This document shows positions 17,168 to 26,659 of a stretch of DNA of 64,000 nt, piece by piece. Below the pieces are notes generated by a model. It ran no database searches, was not told the origin of the DNA, and saw only the letters and a program-made list of their open reading frames with translations. The stretch is from Pseudomonadota bacterium (GTDB lineage Bacteria; Desulfobacterota; Desulfobulbia; Desulfobulbales; Desulfocapsaceae), in assembly GCA_018817385.1 (NCBI GenBank), contig JAHIUA010000087.1, positions 62,001 through 126,000 of the forward strand, written 5' to 3'. Position 1 is the first letter of the stretch; the number at the start of each line of letters is the position of its first letter. Position numbers and translations under genes: made by a program.

Positions 17168-17626
17168 TTATTTGGGAAAAAACTTGTTAAAATTTTCCGG
17201 GTTTTCCGGGTTTTCCACTTCACTTAACGCCACCAGTTTTTTGCTCACATCGACAATATCTGCTTCCAGTTTTTCCAGGGTTTCTTGAGAGATGGTTCCT
17301 TTTTCTTCAGCCTCAATTCGTATCAGGAGCAGTCGATTGAGAAAATTATTCACAATGTGGTGAACGGTAAACATTGTTATCTGCAGCGTCTTGAGTTTTG
17401 ATTCCCGTAATTCGAGTTCTTTTTTATCTCTATCAATTTTCTCCGTTCTGTTCACCATGACAAGGGAAACAATGGTGGCTCCTAATGAAGTGAAGATAAT
17501 CGTCATGACATGGGACTGCCAGATCGTGTAAGACCCTTTCAGAAGATAGAACTTTCCTACCTGATAAAGGGTCATGAGAGCTGCCACGGAAAAGAAAGGG
17601 AAGGCAATACTTTTTATGATTTTCAT
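17168..17626 (-). CDS. Two-helix membrane protein with orphan HHxxxN helix
   Basis: 152 residues. Two membrane helices (about 7-25 and 36-55) are followed by a charged coiled coil and then TVHHIVNNFLNRLLLI, which resembles the phospho-histidine helix of HisKA_2/HWE kinases (H-H-R-V-K-N-N). No ATP-binding domain follows; the protein ends after about 50 more residues in PENPENFNKFFPK. It could be phosphorylated by, or dimerise with, a partner kinase, or the resemblance may be chance. ATG 17626 has AAGGTG upstream; the GTG at 17635 lies inside that site. It is a single gene between two signalling clusters, divergent from ercA. Confidence 0.65.
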   Translation of the reverse strand: MKIIKSIAFPFFSVAALMTLYQVGKFYLLKGSYTIWQSHVMTIIFTSLGATIVSLVMVNRTEKIDRDKKELELRESKLKTLQITMFTVHHIVNNFLNRLLLIRIEAEEKGTISQETLEKLEADIVDVSKKLVALSEVENPENPENFNKFFPK

Positions 17627-18039
17627 GAGTTGCACCTTGCGGGAAGCGGTTTGGTGTCGATGGTAATCTGGTTACTCCATCTGTTTGGAAAGACATCGTT
17701 TTTGTTGCTTTGAGAGGGGCTCTGGCAATGTGAACTTCTGTTTGTCCGTCCATGTAGTTTTGCAGAGCGTTCCGCTTGTAGCTGTCTTGCCAAAGGTATG
17801 ACCGGTTGTCCGGTTGTCATATCATTGGCACCTGGGTCTTTTGTTGTTTGATATCAAGTTGGTTTATCTGGCCAGGACTCCGTTGGATTTTCGAATCCCA
17901 TGGGGCCTTCTCTGTTATGCTGATAAATGGTGGTTGACATTCCAAAAGGGGTCCTCTACTCTCGTCAGAGAGGCTGAATGTTGTTAGCTGGCTAATTCAG
18001 CAGTAAATTTTTATCATAGTAACCCTTTGTGAGATTTTT
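17627..18039. other. Divergent promoter region
   Basis: 413 bp between the small membrane protein and ercA. No ORF with a ribosome site, no clear sigma-70 or sigma-54 promoter by eye. It must contain the start signals of both genes. Confidence 0.4.
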
Positions 18040-19203
18040 ATGTCTTTTTCTTTAAACCACTTACGAAAATTTGTTGCTCCTGAAATAATTTTCGGGAATG
18101 GTTCCCGTAAGCTGGCAGGGCAGTACTGCAAAAATTTTCATACGAAAAAAGCCATCATCGTTACGGATGAGGGCATCATCAAGGCGGGATGGACCAGGGA
18201 AGTAGAAAATAGCTTATCTGCAGCCGGGATAGAATTTGTCACTTACTCAGGTGTTACCCCCAATCCCAGGGCAACAGAAGTCATGACAGGGGCGCAACTG
18301 TACTTGGCAGAAGGGTGTGATGCTATCATTGCTGTTGGCGGTGGAAGCCCCTTGGACTGCGCCAAGGGCATTGGTATTGTTATTTCCAACGGTGGACATA
18401 TCCTTGAGTATGAAGGTGTGGACCGGATTCAGGAACCGCTGCCGCCGATGGTATTCATCCCTACAACCGCCGGGACTTCTGCTGATTTGTCTCAGTTCTG
18501 TATGATTGTCAACAGGGAGCAATTGATCAAAATTGCCATAATCAGTAAAATAGTTATACCTGATGTGGCCCTCATTGATCCTGAAACAACCACCACGATG
18601 GACCCTTATCTCACCTCCTGCACCGGCATAGATGCTCTGGTTCATGCCATAGAGGCGTATGTGTCAATTGCCAGCTCTGGGATGACCGATATCCATGCCT
18701 TGGCGGCCATCAAACTTTTGAGCGTCAACCTGCCAAAAATCAAAGCCAGGCCCATGGATCTCGTGGTACGGGAGAACATTATGCTTGCCAGTATGGAAGC
18801 CGGTCTGGCTTTTTCCAATGCAGTGTTGGGGGCGGTTCATGCCATGTCCCATAGCCTGGGCGGGCTTCTGGATCTGCCGCATGGCGAGTGCAATTCTCTA
18901 CTCCTGGAACATGTTATTAACTATAATTTTGACTCGGCCCCTGAACGGTTTCGAGTGATTGCCGATACCATGGGGATAGATTCTCGGGGTATGCTGCCTA
19001 ACGAGTTAAAAGGTACCCTTTTTAGACATGTTAAGGATTTGAGAAATCAGTTGGGAATTTCGAAAAGCCTAGGGCTTGTCAATGTAACAAAAGCTGATAT
19101 TCCGCATTTGGCTATGAAGGCAATCAACGATGCCTGTATTGTTACGAATCCACGGGAAGCGAATCGTCGAGATCTCGAGGTGATTTATGAAGAGGCCCTC
19201 TGA
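18040..19203 (+). CDS. ercA: Iron-containing alcohol dehydrogenase-like regulator ErcA
   Basis: 387 residues, full length for group III iron alcohol dehydrogenases. NAD-binding VGGGSPLDCAKGI and the metal ligands are all present: Asp and His of GIDALVHAIEAY and the two His in HAMSHSLGGLLDLPHGE. The closest known group by sequence feel is ErcA, a regulator in Pseudomonas ethanol oxidation that works with sensor kinases. This fits its neighbour: the PAS kinase gene starts inside the ercA 3' end. The product may therefore signal alcohol or aldehyde status rather than run bulk metabolism. The ribosome site is weak (GTGAG). Assignment to ErcA rests on context plus similarity; an ordinary alcohol dehydrogenase is the alternative. 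Confidence 0.85.
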   Translation: MSFSLNHLRKFVAPEIIFGNGSRKLAGQYCKNFHTKKAIIVTDEGIIKAGWTREVENSLSAAGIEFVTYSGVTPNPRATEVMTGAQLYLAEGCDAIIAVGGGSPLDCAKGIGIVISNGGHILEYEGVDRIQEPLPPMVFIPTTAGTSADLSQFCMIVNREQLIKIAIISKIVIPDVALIDPETTTTMDPYLTSCTGIDALVHAIEAYVSIASSGMTDIHALAAIKLLSVNLPKIKARPMDLVVRENIMLASMEAGLAFSNAVLGAVHAMSHSLGGLLDLPHGECNSLLLEHVINYNFDSAPERFRVIADTMGIDSRGMLPNELKGTLFRHVKDLRNQLGISKSLGLVNVTKADIPHLAMKAINDACIVTNPREANRRDLEVIYEEAL

Positions 19204-20872
19204 AAACAGCAGGACCAGTGAAGCCGTTTCCAATCTCATTGGTCTGGGTAAAACCTCTATCCAGAAAAGTTATTATCCGCAGCTGCAGAAGAAAATTTCC
19301 GAATTGAAGGAGAGTGAAAAACGCTATCGTTTGCTGGCTGAAAATATTACAGATGTTATCTGGATGATGGATATGGAGTTAACCTATCTGTATATCAGTC
19401 CGTCCATAGAACAGTTATGCGGTTATACAGCCGAAGAAATGCTGGCTAGGAATATAGAAACCACCTTTACCGCGGCATCCCAGGAAGTAGTGTTTGCAAC
19501 GGTAGAGGAAGAATTGGAAAAAAGTAAGCTCCGTCCGCCAACAGAGCCTTATTTCAGGAATTTGGAATTACAGCATCTCCACAAAGACGGATCGTATGTC
19601 TGGGTGGAAATTGTTGCCTCTCTCATCTACAACGAAAAGGGTGAAACAACCAATATCCTTGGTGTTACCCGCAATATCAGTGAACGAAAAAAAGCGGAAG
19701 AAGAGAGAGAAAAAATACAGAAGCAACTGATACAGGCGCAGAAGATGGAAGCAATAGGCACGTTAGCCGGTGGCATTGCCCATGATTTCAACAACATCCT
19801 TTCTGCGATCTTTGGCTATACGGAACTGGCCCAGATGGTGTGTCAGGAAGATCCGGAACTGAGAGAAGACCTGGAAGGAATTTCTGTAGCGGCCAGAAGA
19901 GCTAGAGAACTTATTAAGCAGATCCTCGCCTTCAGTCGTCAGAGTGAACAGAAAAAGGTTCCGTTACAGATAGCTCTTGTTATCAGTGAGGCCTTAAAAC
20001 TTCTGCGCTCCTCTATACCGACTTCCATAGAAATAAAGCAGGATATCGCTTCTCGTAAATGTGTGCTCTCAGACGCCACCCAAATTCATCAGATTGTCAT
20101 GAATCTCTGTACCAATGCCTATCAGGCCATGCGTGACACAGATGGCACCATCTTGGTTTCACTGAAAGAACTGGAAATTACTGCAGATGATCCGGTCCTG
20201 GGAGGCGAAGTAAGCCCTGGTGATTATTTGCACCTGGAGGTGAGTGATACCGGCCTGGGGATCGCCAGAGAGATCAGGGAAAAAATATTTGAACCTTATT
20301 TTACCACCAAGAAGGTCTGGGAGGGCACAGGGCTGGGGCTGGCTGTGGTGCATGGCATTGTCCAGAATCATGGAGGATACATATCAGTTGACAGTGCATT
20401 GGGCCATGGGGCGACGTTTCATGTCTATCTGCCCACCGTAGAAAGTAATACCGCCGCTGAGGATGTGAGTGAAACCTCTTCAATTCTTTTGGGGAAGAGC
20501 GCCCATGTCCTCTTTGTTGATGATGAGGTGGCTCTCATGGGTCTGGCGAAGAAAATGTTTACCAGGTACGGCTATCGAATTTCCACTTTCTCCGACCCCG
20601 TCCAGGCACTGGAAAGTTTCACTGCAGAACCTGATCAGTACGATCTGATTATCACTGATATGTCAATGCCTCATCTGACAGGAGACCGTTTGGCCAAAAA
20701 GGTTCTGCAGATCAGGCCAAATTTGCCGGTGATTCTCTGCACCGGCTACAGTGAAAAAATGAACAAGGAAAAGGCCCTCGCTCTCGGCATTAGAAAGTAT
20801 TTTCAAAAACCACTGATAATGAGCGAACTCGTTCAGTGTGTCCAGCAGATCCTGGAAGAGGGGAAAGCGTGA
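19187..20872 (+). CDS. PAS hybrid histidine kinase coupled to ErcA
   Basis: 561 soluble residues: coiled start, PAS domain at about 40-165 (RYRLLAENITDVIWMMD ... GVTRNISERKKAEEE), kinase core with H-box GGIAHDFNNILSAIFGY near residue 198, N-box LCTNAYQAM, DTGLGI and GTGLGLAVVHGI, and a C-terminal receiver with Asp near 490 (IITDMSMPHLTGD). The first ATG overlaps the last 17 bases of ercA with GAGGTG upstream, so the two are translationally coupled. There is no membrane segment, so the signal is cytoplasmic, plausibly delivered by ErcA. No DNA-binding regulator follows; the output partner must lie elsewhere. A strong terminator lies 175 bp downstream. Confidence 0.93.
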   Translation: MKRPSENSRTSEAVSNLIGLGKTSIQKSYYPQLQKKISELKESEKRYRLLAENITDVIWMMDMELTYLYISPSIEQLCGYTAEEMLARNIETTFTAASQEVVFATVEEELEKSKLRPPTEPYFRNLELQHLHKDGSYVWVEIVASLIYNEKGETTNILGVTRNISERKKAEEEREKIQKQLIQAQKMEAIGTLAGGIAHDFNNILSAIFGYTELAQMVCQEDPELREDLEGISVAARRARELIKQILAFSRQSEQKKVPLQIALVISEALKLLRSSIPTSIEIKQDIASRKCVLSDATQIHQIVMNLCTNAYQAMRDTDGTILVSLKELEITADDPVLGGEVSPGDYLHLEVSDTGLGIAREIREKIFEPYFTTKKVWEGTGLGLAVVHGIVQNHGGYISVDSALGHGATFHVYLPTVESNTAAEDVSETSSILLGKSAHVLFVDDEVALMGLAKKMFTRYGYRISTFSDPVQALESFTAEPDQYDLIITDMSMPHLTGDRLAKKVLQIRPNLPVILCTGYSEKMNKEKALALGIRKYFQKPLIMSELVQCVQQILEEGKA

Positions 20873-21600
20873 GAGGATCCGAGAGGGGTATGGCTTGATC
20901 TTGATTTGTTGACTGCAATAGAAAAAAAATCCCTGTCTCCTCCGGGGAGGCAAACAGTATCTGCATGCATCGGCTTTTCTGGCGCTGTGTGGGGAGGGAA
21001 CATCCTTCCCTGAATGTCTTTAGCTCAGACCGATAACCAATATCTCAGCCCTCTTCTTTGCGTTTCTCGAAGAAGAGGGCTTTTTTTGTTTCGTGAAAAA
21101 TTTTTGCAACTGCTCTTTTGAGTTGCACCGGGAAGCAGGTGCCTGGGCTTCAGGTAACAAAAACCTCTTCTGTTCCGCTCTTCCCACCCCCCTGGAGGGC
21201 CTGGGGCTTTTTGCCCCAAGGTGGCCCTGTTGCTGGGTCATTCTGTCCGCCATCCTTTGGGGCCACTTCCGTGCACCTTTTGCGAGGCCTGAGGGAGTTG
21301 GTCAGGTATCAATTTTTCAATTTCTTATTTTTTAGTGGCCATTATGTCCCATGGGGGGCTGGGCGGGTTCTGCTTACTGGCTGATTCTACGAGATTACGT
21401 GTTTGGCTTGTAACTTGCAATAGTTTCTCCATACTCTGTTTGGAACAGACATTCTTGTCTTGCTCAATTGTTGGAGAATGGCTGCAGATGGAGTGTGGCT
21501 TTCGTGGTAGTGGGATATCATAACCTGGCTGCGCAGGCGAAAAAATTGAATATGGCAGAAGGAAAGGTCTGCTAAACCGCAATTTATCTGGAAGGAAAAA
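20873..21600. other. Gene-free stretch with terminator
   Basis: 728 bp. Apart from the terminator at 21047-21087 I see only short GC-rich hairpins (for example GGGGC-TTTTT-GCCCC near 21205-21219) and no ORF with a ribosome site. The last bases carry the GGAAGG site of the DUF4242 gene. Confidence 0.45.
21047..21087 (+). terminator. Rho-independent terminator of ercA-kinase operon
   Basis: A perfect 12-bp stem (AGCCCTCTTCTT paired with AAGAAGAGGGCT, loop of 11) is followed by seven T. It is the clearest terminator in the window. Confidence 0.9.
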
Positions 21601-21873
21601 ATGCCTAAATTTATTATTGAGCGAGAAATTCTCGGGGCTGCAGATCTAACTGCAATGGACTGGCAGCGCATCTCCCAAAAATCCTGTGCTGTGTTGGAGG
21701 AAATGGGATCGAAGATTCAGTGGGTTCACAGTTATGTTACTGAAGACAAGGTGTATTGTATCTACATTGCACCTGATGAAAAAACGATACGTGAACATGC
21801 GCGCAAAGGCGAATTTCCCGTCAACAGTATTTGTGAAATTGAGAAATTGCTTGATCCAACGACAGCTGAATAA
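21601..21873 (+). CDS. DUF4242 small protein
   Basis: 90 residues, cytoplasmic. The sequence matches the DUF4242 ferredoxin-like small proteins: an N-terminal strand MPKFIIEREI, then a helix (SQKSCAVLEEMG), then IQWVHSYVTEDKVYCIYIAPDEKTIREHA with the conserved 'WVHSYV..DK.YC.Y.AP' block. Members from Streptomyces bind nickel, but the family has no agreed function. GGAAGG lies seven bases before the ATG. It stands alone, between the ercA operon terminator and a convergent gene. Confidence 0.85.
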   Translation: MPKFIIEREILGAADLTAMDWQRISQKSCAVLEEMGSKIQWVHSYVTEDKVYCIYIAPDEKTIREHARKGEFPVNSICEIEKLLDPTTAE

Positions 21874-22219
21874 AGGATTGTCGGCGGTGAAGGATTTTTC
21901 GGTCTCTTGGCCTTGTCCGGCGCAGCATTCGTCCGCTAATTGACTAGTCGTTGATTGCCTGTTTACTGATCAGCACTGAAGCGTGGCTTTGACCATTTTT
22001 GGCGTGCCTCTTGGAAAGGACCCTTTACGGGGCACGCCCTATGAATAACTGCGTCTTGTTCCTGAGAGAAAAATTTCAGGGTCGGCACGAGATGCAAGGG
22101 TGCCAACTGCATCAATCAACGCCCTCTTCTTTGCTCCCTGGATCTGTTTTTCCACCTCTATCCAGGTAGTTCTGGGCCTGGGCCCAATCACCTGCCTTCA
22201 TGTCAGGGCGATGGGTTTC
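21874..22219. other. Gap between convergent genes with hairpin
   Basis: 346 bp. An 8-bp inverted repeat GGCGTGCC/GGCACGCC at 22001-22038 encloses a 22-base loop and may end transcription from one side. No gene seen. Confidence 0.4.
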
Positions 22220-23110
22220 TCAGACTCCGGAATAGATCAATTCAATCCAGCGCTCACTTGTGAAGAGTCCATCCCCCCATAGGGGATCAAGGTCAGCCAA
22301 GGGGTTTGTGGCGGCCGCCTCTTGAGCAGTTTTCCCTTCCGCTTTCAGTTTTCTCAGTCGTTCATAGACGGTCGCAAGCATCTGCCGGTAATCTGTTAAC
22401 TGTTCTTTATCGGCCAACGGTCCGTGCCCGGCAATGATTTTGGTGCTGTCATCTGCCAGGGCTAATATATGGTCTACTGCGATAAGCATGCCCTTGAGGG
22501 AGCCGCCATGGTTGACATCGATAAATGGATAGAACCCGTTGAAAAAGATATCGCCGGCGTGGATGACATTAGCGGCCTTGAAATAGATGAAACTGTCGCC
22601 ATCGGTATGGGCCTGGGGAACATGGATGGCGCGAATGGTGTCGCCGTTAAGATGGAAAGTGATATCCTCTGAAAAAGTGACAACCGGTAATCCTTCCTGG
22701 GAGACACCTGCTCGTTTTCTGTTGAACTCCTGGATAAAAGAGCCTGTGCTCAAACGATCACGCACGTTGTCATGAGAGAAAATTAAGGTCCCTCCCTGAC
22801 CCATATTCTCATTTCCGCCCGTATGATCACCATGGTAGTGGGTGTTGATCAGAAATTTGGGGTGATTTCCGCCCACCGATTTGATGGCCGCTACGATTTT
22901 CTCCGTGAGAGGAGCAAACTGGTCATCAATCAAAAATGTCCCATCCCTGCCGGTAAATAAACCCATATTACCACCTTCGCCGGTGATCATATAGATCTGC
23001 TCAGTGATTGGCAGAGGGATGATTTTCTCGTCAGCCGCTTGAGCGATGATGACAAGTGAAAGGAGTCCTAGGATGAGCAAAGAGCATCCCGCAATAAGTT
23101 TACCTAGCAT
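22220..23110 (-). CDS. Periplasmic metallo-beta-lactamase-fold hydrolase
   Basis: 296 residues with a signal peptide of about 26 residues (LLILGLLSLVIIAQA), so exported. Zinc-site motifs are complete: NTHYHGDHTGG, the later His in VPQAHTDGDS and Asp in HAGDIFFNG, and the last His in IIAGHGP. This is the group of periplasmic MBL-fold proteins (QPS/cyclase-like) rather than a true beta-lactamase; the substrate is unknown. The start at 23110 has an excellent AGGAGGTG site. The gene stands alone. Confidence 0.9.
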   Translation of the reverse strand: MLGKLIAGCSLLILGLLSLVIIAQAADEKIIPLPITEQIYMITGEGGNMGLFTGRDGTFLIDDQFAPLTEKIVAAIKSVGGNHPKFLINTHYHGDHTGGNENMGQGGTLIFSHDNVRDRLSTGSFIQEFNRKRAGVSQEGLPVVTFSEDITFHLNGDTIRAIHVPQAHTDGDSFIYFKAANVIHAGDIFFNGFYPFIDVNHGGSLKGMLIAVDHILALADDSTKIIAGHGPLADKEQLTDYRQMLATVYERLRKLKAEGKTAQEAAATNPLADLDPLWGDGLFTSERWIELIYSGV

Positions 23111-23715
23111 GTTACACCTCCTGCTGATGTTAACTTGTTGTTGTAGAGTGAGAAAAGGGCAATGCTCTGTTTTTCGTTTCGAGTAAAGCCCAAAGCTCCC
23201 AGCTGATGTTTTATCTCCAGGGAAGGGGGTGTCCTACCTGAGATAGTCGGCAGTCCCACGACCTTGCCTACCTGTTCTCACTCGAGCCAGGAGTGAGACC
23301 ACAGCGCATAGCCATTGGTATCAGCAAAGGGAACGCGACAAGCACCTGAACAGCAATAGATCGGTTTGGGGTGGACCGCCTCCATCCTTGATCTTCCCTT
23401 GAGTATCCTCTTACTCATTGGTGGAGAATATTCTGAGAGGACCCCCTTCTCTGAAGAAACAGATAAGGCTGATTGGAGAAATCGCCATCAATACCTGCAA
23501 TTGGAAAAAACGGTATATTCAGGGCCATAGTCTCGGCCTGACCAGAGAAGAACCGTGGCAAAAATTTATTGGCTGTTTCGATATGCTGAAGAGGAGACTC
23601 GACAGAGTTTGTTTTGTGCTGTTTATTCATGCTCTTGTCCCAACTTGATGTGTAATGTTAATAATTTTTAATTACGACAATGAGCGAGTGGCTGGAGCAG
23701 CGAGTTCGATTCTTC
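23111..23715. other. Gene-free stretch
   Basis: 605 bp. Two overlapping short ORFs on opposite strands near 23415-23648 lack ribosome sites and resemble nothing known. No hairpin of note. Holds the promoter of the MBL-fold gene. Confidence 0.4.
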
Positions 23716-24330
23716 CTAGATTTTTTTGTGGTAAGTGAGCCATCTCGGGTAATAGAGATCCCATTGAATGGCTGCTGCTCTGACTAAAAAAATAACAGTG
23801 ATGGCGTATAATCTGTTCAAGTCAGGTGAGGGGAAGGTGTTGGCTAAGATTGAAAATATAATAGCTCCGAGCAGGGCAGGAGTTGCATAAAACTCTTTAC
23901 CAAGAAGGAGAGGCATTCTTCCCGTCAATATGTCACGAATCATGCCCCCGGCAATGCCTGTAATAAGCCCCATCAATACGGCAACTGGTGCTGAAAAACC
24001 GAGGCCGATGGTTTTTTCCGTGGCCAGGACGGTAAAAAGGGCCAAGCCGAAGGCGTCCACAAACAATAATAACCGTAAGGCATGGGTGACATATCTGACC
24101 AGAAAGAAGGTCAAGAGGGCGGCCAGCAGGGAGACCCAGAGATAAGAGAGATCAGCAATCCAAAAGACAGGATTGACATCTATGATGATGTCGCGCAAGG
24201 TACCACCGCCGAGGGCGGTAACCACACCGAGGAGGACAATGCTGAATATATCCATATCCTTTTTACCGGCTGCAATGACCCCGGTGATGGAAAAAGCCGC
24301 AATACCAATTAATCCTAAATAATAAATCAT
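23716..24330 (-). CDS. TRIC/UPF0126-family membrane protein
   Basis: 204 residues, seven predicted membrane helices arranged as two repeats of three plus one. Each repeat has the hallmark glycine motif: GVVTALGGGTLRDIIID and GLITGIAGGMIRDILTG. The family is related to eukaryotic TRIC potassium channels and is proposed to carry cations or, in some cases, glycine; physiological role unknown. ATG 24330 starts the first helix directly; upstream in-frame starts would add a polar extension without a ribosome site. It is a single gene. Confidence 0.92.
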   Translation of the reverse strand: MIYYLGLIGIAAFSITGVIAAGKKDMDIFSIVLLGVVTALGGGTLRDIIIDVNPVFWIADLSYLWVSLLAALLTFFLVRYVTHALRLLLFVDAFGLALFTVLATEKTIGLGFSAPVAVLMGLITGIAGGMIRDILTGRMPLLLGKEFYATPALLGAIIFSILANTFPSPDLNRLYAITVIFLVRAAAIQWDLYYPRWLTYHKKI

Positions 24331-24591
24331 AGTCTTTGTTTGATGAGAAAAGAGTAGTTTCGGGAGAAGCTCACAAGGGATCAGTGCCCTGTGGTATTCT
24401 GAGGCGTATGTTTTATGGCTAAACAAAGAGTTAGGGGGGATAATCATTTCTGGACAGAGGCAAGCGTCCATTCTTCTCAAATCGAGAAATTCTTAAAAAA
24501 TGAGCAGAACCATCTCTTTGATATTGCGCGCATGGTTTTTTGAGAATTCCGAAGAGTTGGGGAGAAAGGGCATTCTCGGACGGACTCCTAT

Positions 24592-25197
24592 TCAGGCAAA
24601 CCGGTTTGCGATGACTACCTCATCAAGATCCAGTTGGCCGGCTCGTGGCCATGCCTCTTTTGTAGCCTTGCCAATGGCAACAAACATTGCGATTACATGG
24701 TCGCTGGGAAGATGAATAAGTTGGCCAACTTTTTGAAAATCGAATCCATCCATTGGACAGGAGTCAAATCCCATCGATTTTGCGGCAAGCATTAATGTCT
24801 GTGCCGCTATGCCACAGGATCTCATGGCTTCGTCTCTCTGGACCTGATCTTTGCCTCGATAGTAGTCAGCGATAGCGGGAAGCATAAACTCACGAACCTC
24901 TTTTGAGGCATTACTCCAGTATCGACTGGAGTCCTTCTCCCATGCCTTGAGATCGGCGCAGAGTACAATAAACAGTGAGGCATCTGTCACCTGCGCTTGG
25001 TCCCAGGCGACTTCTCGTATCTGTCTTCGTAACTTCTGATCTGTTACCACAACAAAACGCCAATTCTGAATGTTAAACGCCGTTGGTGAAAGGATAGCCA
25101 AAGACAAAAGTGTATTTACCTCTTCGACGCTCAGACTATGGGCTGGATCAAAATGCTTAACAGCCCGACGTGCATGTATGGCTTCACCTGTTTTCAT
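24592..25197 (-). CDS. Nitroreductase-family FMN oxidoreductase
   Basis: 201 residues matching the nitroreductase fold: the FMN phosphate-binding ARRAVKHFD at the N-terminus, SPTAFNIQNWRFVVVTD with the conserved Ser-Pro-(T/S) motif, LMLAAKSMGFDSCPMDGFD, and a C-terminal Arg-rich segment, here close to the end. Members reduce quinones or nitro compounds with NAD(P)H. ATG 25197 has GAGGGAG six bases upstream. No operon partner on the same strand within 250 bp. Confidence 0.92.
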   Translation of the reverse strand: MKTGEAIHARRAVKHFDPAHSLSVEEVNTLLSLAILSPTAFNIQNWRFVVVTDQKLRRQIREVAWDQAQVTDASLFIVLCADLKAWEKDSSRYWSNASKEVREFMLPAIADYYRGKDQVQRDEAMRSCGIAAQTLMLAAKSMGFDSCPMDGFDFQKVGQLIHLPSDHVIAMFVAIGKATKEAWPRAGQLDLDEVVIANRFA

Positions 25198-25780
25198 GCG
25201 ACTCCCTCATTGTTGTGAAGAAAATAATAGACGAGCAGATTTGCTCGTTGTGCTGCCAAGTACCTGAAGAGAATTCTTTCTTCCTGGCGAATGACCATAG
25301 GGGCTGGAAGTGGGGTGGCAGCAAGATTGATTGCTCCTCCCGGGGAGCTTTTCATAAATGATTTTACACCAAAGCGGAGAAAAATTACTATGGAATTGAC
25401 CTCCAGGCCAATAAAAAGGAGGTGAACCGTTGACACCGTCATGAATCAGGATTCTCTTTGCAGCTCTTCACTAATCAGGATACAGTGAAAAAGGAGCGAG
25501 CCGGCCCACTCTCTGATTGTGCTGGTGCTTGTCCCTCATTGAGCGTTTGCCGCAGGCCCCTTTCCCTGTTTTGGCCAGGAATGCAATTGAGCAGTTATCC
25601 GGAAATCCCTTTGTTTCCCAAGGGCCTCGCTTTGCGAACTCTGCCGATCATGCTTATTTAAACAAGATACCTAAACAGTTACCGAGCAGTTGTTCGCCAA
25701 TTTGTGGTATTACCTGGATAAGTAGCAAGATACCAAGGAACGCTTAAGCTATTTTTGAGGCAGAGAAGAGGAGTTGTTTG
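25198..25780. other. Divergent promoter region
   Basis: 583 bp between the nitroreductase gene and the DUF2156-ABC operon. No gene, RNA or strong promoter seen; ends with the AGAGGAG ribosome site of the DUF2156 gene. Confidence 0.4.
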
Positions 25781-26659
25781 ATGATACCACGTTATCCCAG
25801 TGATGCTGAACTGAAGCTGTCCATGCGTCAAATTCTGCATCCGCTTTTTCAAAAAGTTGCGGAAGGTATTTCAGAATTTACCTTTGCCAACCTCTATCTC
25901 TTTCGAGCTACGCATCAATACAGGGTATCCATGCTGGCCGGAGAATTGCTTCTAATCACAGGTGTGGACGGTATCGGCTCATTTTTCATGCTTCCTTTTG
26001 GCTTGCCTGATGGCCAACGCCTTGAGCAGTTGTTTGAAAAATTCAAGACGATGAAATGTGTCAGCAGCTCCCAGGCTCAGGTGCTGAGGAGGCTGGGCTA
26101 TGAAATCAAAGAAGACAGGGACAATTTTGATTATCTCTATACACGCCAGGACCTTGCAGAGCTTGCAGGGCGCAACTTTCATAAAAAACGGAACCTGATC
26201 AAGGCCTTTCTCAACAACTACTCCTATGAAGGACGACCGCTTTTGCAAACACATAAGGAGGATGTCCTGGAGATACTCGAAAAGTGGCGGTTGAACCGCG
26301 ATGAGCCAGGAGATTATGTGGCGGCAAAAGAGGCCCTGGAAAAGGCTGAAGAGCTCCAACTCTGTGGCGGTATTTACTATGTGGAAGGAAATCCTGTGGC
26401 CTATTCATTGGGAGAGGAGCTTGCCTGCGGAAAGAGTTTTGTTATTCATTTTGAAAAAGCAGTGAGTGAGTATAAGGGGCTTTGGCAATTTATCAACCAG
26501 GCATTCGCTTCCATTCTGCCTGAGCAGTACGAAACGGTGAACAGGGAACAGGATCTGGGGAACGAAGGCTTGCGGAAGGCGAAGCTCAGCTACCGGCCCA
26601 TAGCCTTTGTGGAAAAATTTAAGGCTACAGTTCCACTACAGAGAGGGAGTGTTGTTTGA
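25781..26659 (+). CDS. DUF2156 (LPG-synthetase C-terminal-like) protein
   Basis: 292 residues, soluble. It matches DUF2156, the acyltransferase-like domain found at the C-terminus of lysyl-phosphatidylglycerol synthases, with two GNAT-like halves. Visible conserved parts are TFANLYLFRATHQYRVS, the DNFDYLYTRQDLAELAGRNFHKKRN segment split by residue limit, and FVIHFEKA..YKGLWQFINQAFA. Stand-alone members have no known reaction; transfer of an amino acid from tRNA is a guess. ATG 25781 has AGAGGAG upstream. Its stop overlaps the TTG start of the ABC gene, so it is the first gene of a three-gene exporter operon. Confidence 0.87.
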   Translation: MIPRYPSDAELKLSMRQILHPLFQKVAEGISEFTFANLYLFRATHQYRVSMLAGELLLITGVDGIGSFFMLPFGLPDGQRLEQLFEKFKTMKCVSSSQAQVLRRLGYEIKEDRDNFDYLYTRQDLAELAGRNFHKKRNLIKAFLNNYSYEGRPLLQTHKEDVLEILEKWRLNRDEPGDYVAAKEALEKAEELQLCGGIYYVEGNPVAYSLGEELACGKSFVIHFEKAVSEYKGLWQFINQAFASILPEQYETVNREQDLGNEGLRKAKLSYRPIAFVEKFKATVPLQRGSVV

